From: Lycium barbarum
Taxonomy: Eukaryota; Streptophyta; Magnoliopsida; Solanales; Solanaceae
NCBI RefSeq assembly: GCF_019175385.1
Contig: NC_083345.1
Span: forward strand, 115,244,480-115,308,479
Reading direction: 5' to 3'
Length of the DNA stretch: 64,000 nucleotides
A program made the position numbers and the translations under genes. This document shows, piece by piece, positions 1-12,908 of the stretch (the stretch's first letter is position 1; every line of letters begins with the position of its first letter). A model generated the notes under the pieces. The model saw only the letters and a list, made by a program, of their open reading frames with translations. It made no database searches and was not told the DNA's origin.

Positions 1-847
1 ATAGCACTACTATTTAAAAAAAAAAAAAAAAGAGTCCAATTTAATATCAGTTTACTAATTTAGTTTGTTTTGGGAAATGCAGTGCTATCTCCAATATCAA
101 GCGGAATACAAAAATCTAAGAAGACTTTGGTCATTTCACTAGACTTATAAATTTGTACTATGGTTGAATATGTATGAAATGATCAAATATTAAATGAGTA
201 TAGATCTAAAAAATCATCCAGATTATTCGTCGATGCAAGTTTACTGTCTATTTAAAGCAACATAAAAGTGTTCTACCATAAGCTTTGCATTAGAATTTAT
301 GGGAGTTTTAGCACTCCTTATCGATGATGACTTCACAGAGTTTAAATTCGAGACACAAGACTTTTAATTAAGATTAAACAAACATTTACCATTCCACCAC
401 CTTCTTCCGTGGTTAATGGCAACAATGATATAAGGAAAGACTTACCACACCGGGTGTATGCACAAGACCAATGAATGAAACACTAACATCTTGTATATAT
501 ATACCCACACACTTATCACTAACTCATGATTAAATAATGTGTATTTTTCATTTAAAATTTTAACAACCAAAGTTAAATTACTTGATTTGATGCATACACC
601 CAGGATTATACAATGTCTAAATATAATGTCTAAAGAAATGCTAACTTTGTTCTACCTTTTTAAAAACTATTTTGGTTCTGATTGACGCTGTCATTGTCCA
701 TTCATCTAATTGTAACTTACAAAAAGAGGCGGGACACATTGACCAACCTCCAAAAACAACACAATGACTGTTATATACAGTCTACAACAGGCTATGAGAA
801 TATGCAAATGAACTGTAGTCCAAGTGCCTCCAAAAAACAAAAAACAA
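1..847. other. AT-rich intergenic DNA, no gene seen
   Basis: I see no coding stretch with family resemblance. There are A/T homopolymers (about positions 17-31) and a short TA-rich tract near 493-503. Short open frames here (for example 682-897) have no recognisable domain and look like chance. Confidence 0.5.
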
Positions 848-1109
848 TTCATCCGTTTACTTTTACTTGTCTACTTTTAACTTTGCACGCCCCTTAAGAA
901 CTAATAAATGAAGTATGTATTTTACCACAATACCCGTATTAATTGGTGTATGGTCATTGGACTTATAGATTGATTTGGAAATGAATAATTAGTGTTAAGG
1001 GTAAAACAAGAAAAAAAAACTTTATTTTCTTGATATGCTAAAGAGGACAAGTAAAAGAAAAAATTTATTGTTAATATAGTGGATAAGTAAAAGTGAACGG
1101 AGGAAGTAC
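848..1109. mobile_element. Stowaway-like MITE
   Basis: The left end reads ATCCGTTTACTTTTACTTG (about 851) and the right end, reverse-complemented, reads CCTCCGTTCACTTTTACTTA, giving imperfect terminal inverted repeats around 260 bp of AT-rich, non-coding DNA. The CCTCCGT end motif is typical of plant Tc1/mariner-derived MITEs. Confidence 0.55.
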
Positions 1110-1543
1110 AAATCAACTTATAAATAAATTAAATTTGTCATATATATCTCTTCCTAATACTAGGAATTAGTTGTATTTTGTTAAGCTGAAATAGTACCGC
1201 AAAAATAAGATTTTTTTCAACTCAATATATATATAGCTAATGATTTAAAATATTTTTAAGAAAATGATAAATTTATAGTTAAAAAATTGTTTCCCAAGTG
1301 TCAACATGTTCACATATATTGAGATTGAGGGAGTATCTTAGGTGACCGTATTAATTTTTTTTATATGGTGGTTCTTTTTAGTTGATGGGAATTGGTATAA
1401 ACTTGTAACATTAATGCTCCTGATGACATAATCCCACTCTAGAATTGCCTGAGTTGAAGTGAAACCATGAGCTCATTTGCTGCGAGGTCATGTGGTATTA
1501 TTTTGTATCATGTTTGGTTGACATTTTAGGCATGTATAACTAA

Positions 1544-2720
1544 CGATCCCTCCGTCTCAAAATATTGTCGTCATTACTAAAAATACTTGTCTCAAAATAT
1601 TTGTCGTATATTTGTCTTAAAATATTTGTCGTTTTATTTACTCAAGATAAAATTAAGTAGTATTTTTTCTATTTTACCCTTGTATTAATTACATCAATGG
1701 ATGAAAATTTTCACCCCCTACTTTACTTTAAAAATCAAACTCCCCCTTCAACTTTGAACAATAGACATTATCCCTCCCCTTTATCATATCAATGACTATT
1801 TCACGCTTGTTTTTTTCAATCCTCCATTTATATATATATAATTTTTATTTTTTTATCTAGGTATTTATATATTCTTATTTAAGTTCATTAACATTATAAG
1901 TAGAATAATATTTTGTAACAAAATCTAATGTTATTTTTTATGATTGTTATTTCAATATTATAAGCAGTAAGTATGTATATATGTATGTATATGCATATGT
2001 GTATGTTTAAGTTTCACTTCTGTCTTATTCTCTATCGTTTATATAAATAAACAAGTTTTGGTTGTCACTAATGGATTATTTCTTAAATTATAATAAAATT
2101 CATTTACAGTATAAATAAATAATTTTTAAAAATTTGCCTCTATATTTTAACTATTTTTGCATGACCTGCATACAAATATATATTTATAAAGTTATTATGA
2201 CATGTTATTTTTCACTTGTATAAGTAAATATCAAAGTTTTGATTAATTTTAATAAAATTAATTTTTTGTTTATTTACTAATTTATTTTATTATTGAACAT
2301 AATTTTTTTTTTTTGGGTGAAAATAGAACATCACTAACTTATATACTCAATTAGTATTTCTCACTTTTTTCTTAGCCTAGAAGATAATATTTGTTTTTAC
2401 AAGAAATTTGTTACATAAGTAAAAAAATGAAAAATATTATGATTTTAAAGAAGTAAAATAAGAAGACAAAAGTTGATACTGTAAGGGTAAAATAGGCATT
2501 TAAAAAATTCAATTAAGATAAAGGGGGGAAAATGATTTTGTGAGTTCACATACCAATATTTAAGAGGTTTCATTATTAATGAAGTAAATATTTATTGAGG
2601 ATAGAGAACATGATGAAATATGTTAAGAGGGTAAAATAATCAAAATACTATCCTTATAAATGCTTTCTTAATGAGTGTGTAAATGAAAAATGCGACAAAT
2701 ATTTTGAGACGGAGGGAGTA
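1544..2720. mobile_element. Stowaway-type element, about 1.2 kb
   Basis: The left end CCCTCCGTCTCAAAATA (about 1547) is matched in inverted orientation by the right end ending at GGAGGGAGTA (2711-2720). The motif CTCAAAATATTTGTCG is repeated about three times just inside the left end (1556-1633). The interior is AT-rich with no transposase frame, so it is non-autonomous. Confidence 0.6.
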
Positions 2721-3169
2721 CATAAATTATTTAATACATCAAAAGATGTATCGTGGAATTACTTATTCATGAAAAGCTTATACATGAATAAAAAGTTTAA
2801 AATGACAAAACTGGTCTTATTTTGTTCCAAAAAATCTATAAAGGTCAAACATTCAACGGTATAATTGTAATAATTATTTTTTAATTTTAAAATAAATAAA
2901 TAGTCAAATGGTATCATTCGTGTCAATTTTCAGTGCGACGAACCAAACACGCATCATACTAATTCCTACATTATTAATCCCTATAACTTGGCTTTGAACC
3001 AACCGACCCCTTATGTCAAGACTCAAGAATATTAGACAGATGAATCATCGCTATTTAGAATTTAGCATTAGATTTTCAATTACCAAAAGCTTCAGTTATA
3101 TCAAGCACAAGCCAAACTACTAGTACTACTTATTTCAATACTAATAGTAGCACTCATTTTTTGTCCGCC
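2721..3169 (+). other. 5' flank of the B3 gene
   Basis: AT-rich DNA between the MITE and the proposed B3-gene start at 3170. It should hold the promoter and 5'UTR, but I cannot point to a convincing TATA box. Confidence 0.3.
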
Positions 3170-6100
3170 ATGAAAGTTCCTCCTAAGAAACCTCATTTTT
3201 TCAAACCCATTTTGCCAGGCTTCAAGCATGGATTCGTGAGTAACTATTTCAATATGCCATCTTCCCTATATCTATTATTCTTGAGTTTAATTTATATACA
3301 ATGATAGTATTTTAACTCTTTACTCTACCGGGTCTTTTTTGCTCTTTGGGTGACGTCATAGTATATGCCGCGCACGTGTGAAAAGGTAAAGGAGGGTGAG
3401 GATCACAAAAAAAATAAAAAAAATACACCTCAATTTGTTTTTTGTGAGTTTAAAGTATCATCAATTAATTATCACACCTTGACTAGTATATCTGATGCCT
3501 TTTTTTGTTTTGTTTAAAAATATTACAAATGACACTTCATGCGGATAATTAAAGGAATTAATTAGAAAATTTAAAAAAATTAAAAAATAATGGTCAAAAA
3601 GACATCTAAAATATAACCAATCGAGGTGTATTTTGATAAATAGTTGGTGATAATACAGTTAGAAAATGTAAATAATTCAAGTGTATTTTGATAAGTCTCA
3701 CAAAAAAAGACACTTGAGTGTGTTCTTGACCATTATCTTCGAAAAGAAACCACCAACTAGATGAATATTCCTAAAACTGATCCATTTTAAGAAACAGAGT
3801 TTGATTAAGGATTTAAACCTGATTGGTTAAACCCTTAGTTTTTACTACTGAATTCATTGCATTTTTGCAATTACGAGTTCAGAAAATGATATTTGTGGAT
3901 ATTTTAGTAAATTTTTTCGTGTATATCCCATGTAAAAGATAATGGTTCAATTGAATTATCAAATGTATGCTCCATCCGCCACTAGGTAGATATAATTTAG
4001 GTTCTAAGCAGATAATTAGCTACTCTGATTATATGATGTATTGCAGAAAATTCCTATAGGTTTTTTGAATTATCTGAAGGGATATGATCAGTATGAACAT
4101 GCAATACTGAGAAGGGCTGATAAAAAATGGTTGGTGAAAGTGAAAGGTGGTCGATTCGAAGAGGGTAATTGGAAAGATTTTGTAGAACAACATGATTTGC
4201 AATTGGGAGATATTTTAGTGTTCAAACATGAAAGAGACATGATATTTGAGGTTTCCATCTTTGATTCAAGTCATTGTGACAGAGAATATATGCATGAAGA
4301 AGACACTGCCAAGAAATTTGATTTGGAAGGTGAAGTTCCATTTGACATATTTGATTTCTACTTTTGTGATATCTAATTTCTTGACATGTTTGTATGTCTA
4401 AATAAATAATGCAACAGCTAAACCACATCCCAAAATCAAGTCATGCACAATTTCGGGTAAATTTCATAGCTGGTACTTGAGCTAATGATTTATTGCACAA
4501 AAGGAAGGGGTTGTGACAAGATAAATCTAAATAACAAGGATAATGGTGAATAGAGTGAAGTTCTAACCAAATATCTGATAGCAGAACAGAGCTAATAAGG
4601 TCATTTTTTGAGGTTTCCCGTTAAATTCGGAATCATTGAATGCTAGGGTGGTAGGTGTAAAGAAATGGATCTTGGGCCTAACTCAATCCCAAAAGTTAGC
4701 TCATGAGGGGAGGAAAGTCCATATAAGGAGACCACCCATATTATTAACCACCGATGTGGGACTTTTCACTCTTCAACAGCAGGACATTTGGTAGCTTGTC
4801 GGTACTAGAACGGGTCGAGCATATAACAGAAGACCCCCTTTTTGTTTCACCCAATATCAACGGTAATTGGATCGAGGCAGTGGATCGTATATCCATATAC
4901 CGGTTATAATTGGTATTTCTATATTTTTTATATTTTGGCCACAGTAAAATATTACAGTCAGCTAAGTGGCCGGAAATATCACCTGAGTGTAGTAAGTGAC
5001 TTTTTGTTTTAAAAAAAAAGACAGTGACTTTTCTTCTATAAGATAAAGAATAGTGAATTTCTTGGACAATTTCTATTAGTTGAGTGACCTTCTGAGTAAT
5101 CAACAACGTGTTTGAGTATCTGACGTATCCAATTTCATATTTCTTACATGACCTTTTCTGCATGTAACAGAAAAACCAAATCCCAACATCATGTCATCAC
5201 GCAAGTCTCTTCCCGATGTCAAAGCTGCTAAGGGCTTGCATCTCAGTCACTCTCATTTTATTTGTACCATGAAATCCTATTACCTTTCAAAGGGGTTTCT
5301 GCTAAGTTATCAAAACTAAATTCTACTTCCATTTGTTATACTCCCAAAAAAGGGAAAAGTAGATGAACTCATTTTGTTATGAGAAAAAGAATTCAGAAGT
5401 GTGAAGCATATATATGTACTGTTTATGTGAAACTGGTTATAAACTGTCTCAGTGTGTTCCAAGGCCATTTGCTTGGCTAAACGGTCTCAACAACAGGAAA
5501 TGTACGATAACGATAAGAGACGAGCAAAGGTCATGGCCATTTAGTCTATATTCCTCTGGCCGTTTCACCTACACTGGAGGTGGATGGCATAACTTCTGCA
5601 TTGCAAATTGCTTCAAGGAAGGAGATCGCCTAATGTTTGGAATAATCGCCAAAGGAGAGAAGCCTCTATTAAAGTTTCGAGGCAAATTTCTCATCTAAGC
5701 CCTTCTCTTAAAATTCATCCAGTTTCTTACCGTTTGTCTTTTTTTTTTTTTTTTTTCCTTTAAGTTAAATACGATGACATAATATTTTCTCATAAGGATC
5801 CTCCCTAGTTGTTAAAGCTTCTCTTTGTTACTGTTCTTAGCTCCATCTGTAGATCTGAATTCTAAAATACTCTAAACAAACTTTTTTAGTGAACAATAGG
5901 GTCCTCAAGTTTTTATGAAATCTTCCAAGTTTCAAATGTCCAATTCCATCAACTGAGAAAAAAATCGAGCTCATTATTGGGAGGTTTTACTTATAAAGAG
6001 TCTTAACTTTAGTATCGTTTATAAATAACATTTTGCAGTATCCATGAAAACTTTTCCCTTTCTTGTGAGTACAGTTACTGAGAAGAAAAAACTAATTGTC

Positions 6101-9100
6101 AAAGAAGGTGCTTTTGAGAAACTTACAGTAGCTCTTCAAAACGTTATTTCTCAAGTTTTATGTTAGGCCTATTCAAGCAGTTCACCAAGTAGCATACTAT
6201 GAGCAGCGGCGGAGCTAGCGTTTTGAATATGGGTTCAGCCGGACCCAGTAGCTCTGGTTCAAACCCTGTATTTGTATTAAAAAATTCATTGAATATGTAC
6301 AAATTGTTAATTTAAACCTAGTAACTTTAAAGGACTAAAATTCCGAATCCATAAGCTTCAAATTATTCTGGCTCCGCCTCTGACTAGACATGATTTCCTA
6401 AATCCATATGTTTCTGAGAGTTGAATTATTTCTCTCCTTTTCCCCTCAATTTATTGTGTTTAGATTCATATTCTGTTTCGATTCTAACATTCCTGGCTGT
6501 TTGTGTTGATTTGAGAACTAGATCTGAGAGGAAATGCGTCACTCCATCCCGAAGGAAAGAAGACTAATTTGGATACTGAAAGAGTTCCCATTCAAGGTCT
6601 GGATTTCACGAGCAAATCCTTGCTGCTGTATCTAATCATAATTTTCATTTCTAATACCAAAGCTAGTTACTCAAAACCTCTAATGAAACTTGTGATAGTA
6701 GAAGAGAGCTACTATGGTCTTGTTAGAGGTTCCCTTAAATCTGATACAACACAAGGATTTTGCGTGATGAAAAATGTTGTGCTTTTAAGGTGATTCACAG
6801 TAACTAATTGAGAGAAATGTATATGGGCTTTTTTCTTTTCATGTAGGATGTATTGCAAAAGGAATTTTGTATATAGTTGATTAACCAAATCTAAGCATTT
6901 GAAACTTAAGAAAACTATGATCACATAGTGCAAGAGAATCTGGAATAGTTGATTACTCAACTTTAGTTTGTAAAAAATTGGCATATAGTAGGAAAGATCG
7001 ACGGACAGCCTCCAATAGAGATCCTATCATGTTGAACTATTAATATACTCTATGGTTAATGTATCTTGGAAGCGTCCTGTCCCTATATTTTCCTTACATG
7101 ATTTTTTTTTTTTTTGGTAATTGACAAATGTAACAGAAAAACCAACATCACGCACAAGGTTTTCCCCTATGTAGAAGCTTCTACGGACATGCCCCTCGGT
7201 CACCTTCATTTCATTTTGTTACTCATCACTACCATTGAGAGTTGAACTAGCCCTTCCATAATTCTTTTTCACCTCTTTTTTTTTTTTTTTTGCCCATCGG
7301 CACTTCGTTTCTTTCTGAATTATGGCAATACTCAATTCTTTTTTACTTCACTAACGTTCTTGGTTTTAAATCGTCTTCTCTTTCAGTTCTGACGTTGTTG
7401 TTTCATTTTAAAAACTAGATTTGAGGGGAAATGCATCTCTCCAGCCCGAAGGAAAGAAGACTAATCTTCATGCTAGAAGAGTTTCCACCGGAGGTCTGAA
7501 TTTCAAGATTTAATCCTGGTTGCAGTATGTTTGTCTTTTTCTGTTCATTTCTCTGATTCTAAAGATTTTCTTTTCGGAATAACAAGTTATAGTTAAGACC
7601 TGAACATCTCCTAGTGCTAAGCCTCATATCTTTTTTTGCTTGTTCATGAAGTATTGCTTTTCAAATCTTTGACATGACCTTTTGTGTAATAAACAAATTA
7701 TGCTGCAGAAAAACCAAAGCACAACATCGGTTCATCAGACAAGGTTTTTTCCAATGTAAAAGCGGCTAAAGACATGCCTCTCGGTCGCCCTCATTTCACT
7801 TTTACCATCAAACCCCATTGCATTTCAAAGTCTTTGCTGGTAAGTTCAAAACTAAAATTCTACTTTCATTGTTACACTTAGAAAAAGAAGAGCTCATTTT
7901 GTTATAAGAACTATTTTTTCTTTGATAATTCAAACATGTGAAACATAAGTATGAGGTATTTATCTGCAACTGGTTATAAAACTTTTCAGCATATTCCAAA
8001 AAAACTTGCACGAGCAAACGGCCTCAGCAACAGGAATTGTACGATAATGATAAGAGATGAGCAAAGGTCATGGGCGTTTAAGCTATATTACTGTGCAGGC
8101 AGCACTTTCATTGGAGGTGGATGGCGTGAATTTTGTGCTGCTAATTTCTTAAAGGAAGGAGATCACACAATGCTTGAGACAATTTCCAAGGGAGAGAAAC
8201 CTATATTGAAATTCTACGGCAAGTTTTCTCATCTTAGCCCTTTTCTCTTATATCTCATCCACTTTTTTCCGCTAAATCATGATTACAATGAAATGGCATT
8301 CTGTTCCTTTATAACGACCCTGTCTAGTTCTTAAAGTTTCTCTTCATAACTCATGCATCCTTATAGTTTCTACTTCAACTTAATGTTCTATTTTTGGATT
8401 TAATACATCTTCAGTTTCAGTTGTGACATTTTTCACTTTGAAATCTAGATTTGAGAGAAAATGCGTCACTTCAGCCTGAAGAAAAGAAGCCTAATTTGGA
8501 TGCTAAAAGAGTTTCCACTCAAGGTCTGAGTTACATGGCAAGTTTTGGTAGTTTCCGTGGTGACTTTAGTCGCCAACAGAAAAGTCTTATTTCGTGTATC
8601 TTCAGTTTCAGTTATTACATATTTTCTTTTTCATGCATCTTTTATTAAGGCCTCATGATTGAGAGCTCAGATATGACGACTCCAACATCTGCTAAGGCTA
8701 GCCCTCATTTTATTTCTACAATTTTTCCTTATTCCATCAGCAGATCCTATTTGGTGAGTAATATGAACTGGTTTTAGCCTTTTAATTAAGCCCTTAAATT
8801 AATAGTTAAGATTTTAATTATTTGTTTCGTTTCAGTCTAAGTGTCTTAGTTTAACTGGACATGTAGGTTAAGAAAGTAATGAATAACTTTTGATTCATGT
8901 GGTCTTAAATTAACGATGTGTATAATATACCAAAATTCCCTTTCAATCTTATGGTTTTAAGCATGTGATGTGGAATGTTGGAATTGAAAGGCTGTACTAA
9001 ATATAGAAAGTGATAATCTTTTCTAAATAGACTACAAAAAGAAAGTAATACACTAAATAGAAACATAGGGAGTGGGAGTATATCTTTTTATTGTGACAAA

Positions 9101-9792
9101 TAACGCAACATTGATCGATCTACATACTGGGATAATTTTGAGCAGTGTCTTCCGATCGCTTTTGCAAAATCAAATAGCTTGATGAATAGACGCAAGATGA
9201 TTCTCACAGATGAGAAACAAAGATCATGGTCAGTACAGCTAAAACCAAGGGGCAAGCACTTTGCAATAACCAGGGGATTGGAACAGTTCATGAAAGCTAA
9301 TGGTGTCCAAGCAGGAGATACTTACAAGTTTGAACTCATCAACAACGGAACTATACCTGTAGCATATTTCCATTGTGAGTATTTCTTTACTTCCCTTTGT
9401 TTTCATGATCTTCCTCCGCGTTATACCTGTTTTTTTTTTTTCCTGCTTTGTCCCTCCGGCCGCTAAAATTTTGGATAGACTGACTCGTAAACGAATTTTC
9501 TGTGGTAGTGATATGAAAATATTATGCCACACTCTGAAAGAGCTATGAGATTCTTGAAAGTGTGTTACTTCTGATAGTAAACGAATCTCAAAAGGCTTTT
9601 TCTGGATATATTGCTTTACGAAACTCACCAGGGCCCCAAAAGTCTAGCTTAGACTTCAATTATTTAGTGATTTTATGTGCAAAATTTAGATTCATAGCAA
9701 AGAGAGTCTATGTTATGCTAAGCAAATATTTTGCAGGTAAATATTCGGGAAGGATGCCAAGCATGAGAGAAGCCCTTGACAAGGAGTACTGA
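3170..9792 (+). CDS. B3-domain REM-family protein, multi-exon
   Basis: A predicted nuclear DNA-binding protein of the plant REM (B3) family. My exon model: 3170-3235, 4047-4329, 5171-5301, 5453-5681, 6522-6596, 7419-7493, 7709-7839, 7990-8218, 8449-8523, 8671-8753, 9146-9374, 9737-9792. The total is 1662 nt (553 residues plus stop) and all phases agree. Each B3 domain is split over two exons: the first carries a PHFFKPILPG-like start, the second an IPKKLARANGLSNRNC-like segment, RDEQRSW and GGGWREFC. There are four B3 domains joined by 25-residue linkers (ENASLQPEEKKPNLD type). Three linker exons are exactly 75 nt and three second-half exons exactly 229 nt, so the gene grew by module duplication. 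Odd points: exon 5171-5301 has CT instead of GT as donor; exons ending at 5681 and 8218 need GC donors. It may be partly or wholly non-functional. Family identity is strong; the exact exon chain is inferred. Confidence 0.75.
4660..4870. repeat. Possible LTR/TRIM fragment in B3 intron 2
   Basis: Contains TGGGCCTAACTCAATCCC (about 4674) and ACCGATGTGGGAC, a combination I recall from plant LTR or TRIM-type repeats. No second copy, primer site or target duplication was found, so this is resemblance only. Confidence 0.3.
6204..6382. mobile_element. hAT-like MITE (GGCGGA family)
   Basis: Left end GCGGCGGAGCTAG and right end CTGGCTCCGCCTCT form an inverted repeat around about 180 bp containing TTCAAACCCTGTATTTGT. 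The same internal sequence recurs at 59461-59481 in the kinase gene. It sits in the B3-gene intron between 5681 and 6522. Confidence 0.55.
7136..7245 (+). pseudogene. Relic B3 first-half exon
   Basis: After a plausible acceptor (AACAG, ends 7135) the sequence follows the same exon as 5171-5301 and 7709-7839 (AAAAACCAA, CATGCCCCTCGGTCACC, TTCATTTCATTT). It carries deletions that shift frame and give a TAG after about 12 codons, and it has no donor. The matching 229-nt second-half exon is missing, while the following 75-nt linker exon (7419-7493) remains open. This is the remains of a further B3 module. Confidence 0.7.
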
Positions 9793-10188
9793 AGAATATG
9801 ATGTTTTTTGGATTTACTACATGTTGGCTAATCTTAAAAAAAGAATGTACTTTGACTTTTTGCTCTTCAATAGACAACCTGTTTTTGTATGCTGTTAGCA
9901 TTACTAACTCTTTAAGATTAAGGGAGTGGCACTTTTGTACGTAGTTTTTCATCGATTATCCCCTAAAGATTGGTAGTCTTTATAATACAGAAAAGTAGAT
10001 ATCGCCATACGTAGCATATATCATTATGCACTATAACATGTATAGCAAACTGGAGCATATAACGGATGTTTTAGTTGGTATTCTTGGGTCGGGTAACATG
10101 TTGGAGAGTTTTATTTGGGATCGAGGCCCAACTAGCAAATTGTTTAAAAGGACAATGGATAAGAAAGAGTAGTTTTATGGGGCAATTA
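9793..10188. other. 3' flank of the B3 gene
   Basis: No gene seen. It probably contains the 3'UTR and polyadenylation region of the B3 gene (an AATAT/ATAAT-rich stretch follows the stop). Confidence 0.3.
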
Positions 10189-12480
10189 GCGTGAATGCCC
10201 TTCAAATGCGCTGGTCTTTAATTTTTGCCCCTGTAATGCGTGGTCTTTAATTTTTGCCCCTGTAATGCGTGGTCTTTAATATTTGCCCTTCTGAGCTAAA
10301 AGATAATAAGAAAAAGACGTTACTATCCTTACTCATAACATATAAAAACCTGAAAGTCTGTAATGAACCCCAAACATCCAATTAAACCTATCCACCATTC
10401 CAACAACAAACCTTTCAATCGTTTCATCGTTCCAACATTTCACCGGAGAAATCTCCATTGATTTTGCTGTTACAACGTCGGAAAAGGTAAATACATAATA
10501 TATAGTGTTTCAATTGAACGTAATTCAACTCAATTTGATGCTTTATTAAGTTTAGATTTGTTAATATTTGAAAATAACAACAAATCATCTTCTATGAACT
10601 AAACAACTGATATTCAGTTGAGATTCAACATTGCGAATCATAATTTTATTCAACAACATAGAATTGATCAAATTTATTGCTTTGTTCTGATTTTGATTAG
10701 TTTATACGTTCCATTTGATTAGTATACAATGCTCAATGACTTAGACTTAAAATTACAGTACCTTCAGTTGACAAAAAATAATCAGGCAAAGTTCTAAACA
10801 AGTATGCTGGAGGAGATAGAAGTTTGCCTTGCAAAAGAACAAAGTATGCCGTTAGAGTCAAACTTTCATTTTCATAAGCAAAACATCAAGTATACAAGTG
10901 TTAAGAACTAGAAAAGTATGCCGGAGGAGGCAGAAGTTTACTTTACAAAAGAACAAAGTATGCTGTTAGAGGCAACTTTCATTTTCATAAGCAAAATAAA
11001 AAAGTACACAAGTGTTAAGAATTAGACAAGTCTGCCGGAGGAGGCAGAAGTTCACTTTACAAAAGAACAAAGTATGCTGTTAGAGGCAAACTTTCATTTT
11101 CATAAGCAAAACATCAAGTATACAAGTGTTAAGAACTAGAAAAGTATGCCGGAGGAGGCAGAAGTTCACTTTACAAAAGAACAAAGTATGTTGTTAGAGG
11201 CAACTTTCATTTTCATAAGCAAAATAAAAAAATACACAAGTGTTAAGAATTAGACAAGTCTGCCGGAGGAGGCAGAAGTTCACTTTACAAAAGAACAAAG
11301 TATGTTGTTAGAGGCAAACTTTCATTTTCATGAGCAAAACAAAAATTTACGCAAGTGTTAAGAACTAGAAAAGTCTGTCGGAAGGGGAAAAACTTCAATT
11401 TACAAAATTACAAAGTATGCCGTGAGAGGCAAACTTTCATTTTTCATAACCAAAACAAAACATTATTAATAAAACAACACCAAAAACACATAAGATTGCA
11501 TAAAAACCAAAATTATTAACAAGACAACACCAAAAAACCAAGACACACATAAATTAACTTAATTCATGAAGTTATGCCGGAACAGGCATAACTTTATGCT
11601 GGAACCGGCATAACTTCAGTTTCAAAAACCAAGAACTCTGCCGGACCCGGCATATGTTGCCTCAGACAAACACAGTCTTCATGAAAACACAGGTTACTAA
11701 ACAAAATAAACACCAAAATCTTAAACTAAAGTTTATAATCAGGAAAACATATAAACTTTCATAAAAACCAACATTATTAACAAAAAAAAAAACACCAAAA
11801 CACCAAAAAATCAAAACACATACAAACTAACTTAAATCACGAAATTATACCGGAATAGGCATAAATTCAGTTTCAAAAAACAAAAATTCTGCCGGAACAG
11901 GCATATGCCGCCTCGCACAAACACATTCTTCACAAAAATCAGATTATTAAACAAAAACAACAGCAACAACATAAAACAGTTGTTCACAGACAAAACTTCA
12001 AAAATTCAACAAAGAGAAAATCAAAACGAATATCAAAATCAACTAAAACATATTACGACATTAAAAAAATCAAAATATATACATGGGGAACGAAACTAAA
12101 GTTCAAAAAATCATACACACACTTTAACAAAACACTATAATTTTAAATAAAAAAGGATCAATTAAATATAAAAAACGACGAAGACAAAGATATCAATTCA
12201 ACAAACAACAATTTAACATAAAAACAAATATTGAAACGAGCAAAAGATCCAAATTCATACCTAAATTTTAGAACAGATAAGACAGACACAAAATAGAGGA
12301 GGAACGAAGAAGCAAAAAAAGAAAAGAAAAGGGCAAATGACGAAATAGAAAGGGTTTTAATGGGGTAAGGGTAATTTCGTCAAAAAACTTTTATTAAACA
12401 GGCTGCAGGGGCAAAAATTAAAGAAAGCATAAATGAGGGGCAAAATATAAAGACCAGCCCAAAAGAAGGGCACTCCGCGC
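10189..12480. mobile_element. Non-autonomous TIR element, 2.3 kb
   Basis: The ends match in inverted orientation: left GTGAATGCCCTTCAAATGCG followed by CTGGTCTTTAATTTTTGCCC; right (reverse strand) CGGAGTGCCCTTCTTTTGGG followed by CTGGTCTTTATATTTTGCCC. A 28-29-bp subterminal unit ending in TTTGCCCCTGTAATGCG is repeated about three times at 10207-10289. The interior has no transposase. I could not fix a target-site duplication. A shorter relative appears at about 41246-41735. Mutator-like origin is possible but not shown. Confidence 0.6.
10797..11460 (+). repeat. About six tandem copies of a ~115-bp unit
   Basis: Each unit runs AAGTATGCCGGAGGAGGCAG, then ACTTTACAAAAGAACAAAGTA, TTAGAGGCAAACTTTCATTTT, and ends GTGTTAAGAACTAG. 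Units start near 10799, 10914, 11029, 11142, 11257 and 11372. Copies differ by a few bases and the last is the most diverged. The array lies inside the 2.3-kb inverted-repeat element. Confidence 0.85.
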
Positions 12481-12908
12481 AAAAAAAGAGTTTCATGCGT
12501 GTTGTATTGTATGTTCCTCTCATCTTCTTTCTCTAAGTTTCGCATCCCCTTCTGATTTCCTATTCTCAATATTTGTTAATTGCTTATTGTTTCCTTTATC
12601 ATTTGTAATTTATGTTCTCAATGATCATACTCTCTCTCTCCCAATTTATGTGACATTTTTTACTTTTCGAAATTCAAACTGCATGATCTTTGATCAATAT
12701 TTTAAGATATATTGTTTTACTGAATTGATATGAAAAAAGTTGCAACTTAAAATACTTTGGACCAAAATTGGACTATTTAACCTATGCTTTTCTTTTTAAC
12801 TTGTTACGAATTTAAATGGACCAAAACTTCTAAATGCATACCTTAGGGACTATTTTGAATCTACTTAAAGGAACCTTTGGTCATTTTCTCTACCAATGAC
12901 TAATAAGT

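Noticed and set aside
4744..5163. 139-codon minus-strand frame
   Set aside because: Sits in a B3-gene intron over a repeat fragment; no domain.
9239..9628. 129-codon minus-strand frame
   Set aside because: Antisense shadow of the last B3 second-half exon and its intron.
10797..11460. CRISPR-like array
   Set aside because: Units are contiguous without unique spacers and lie in a plant transposable element.
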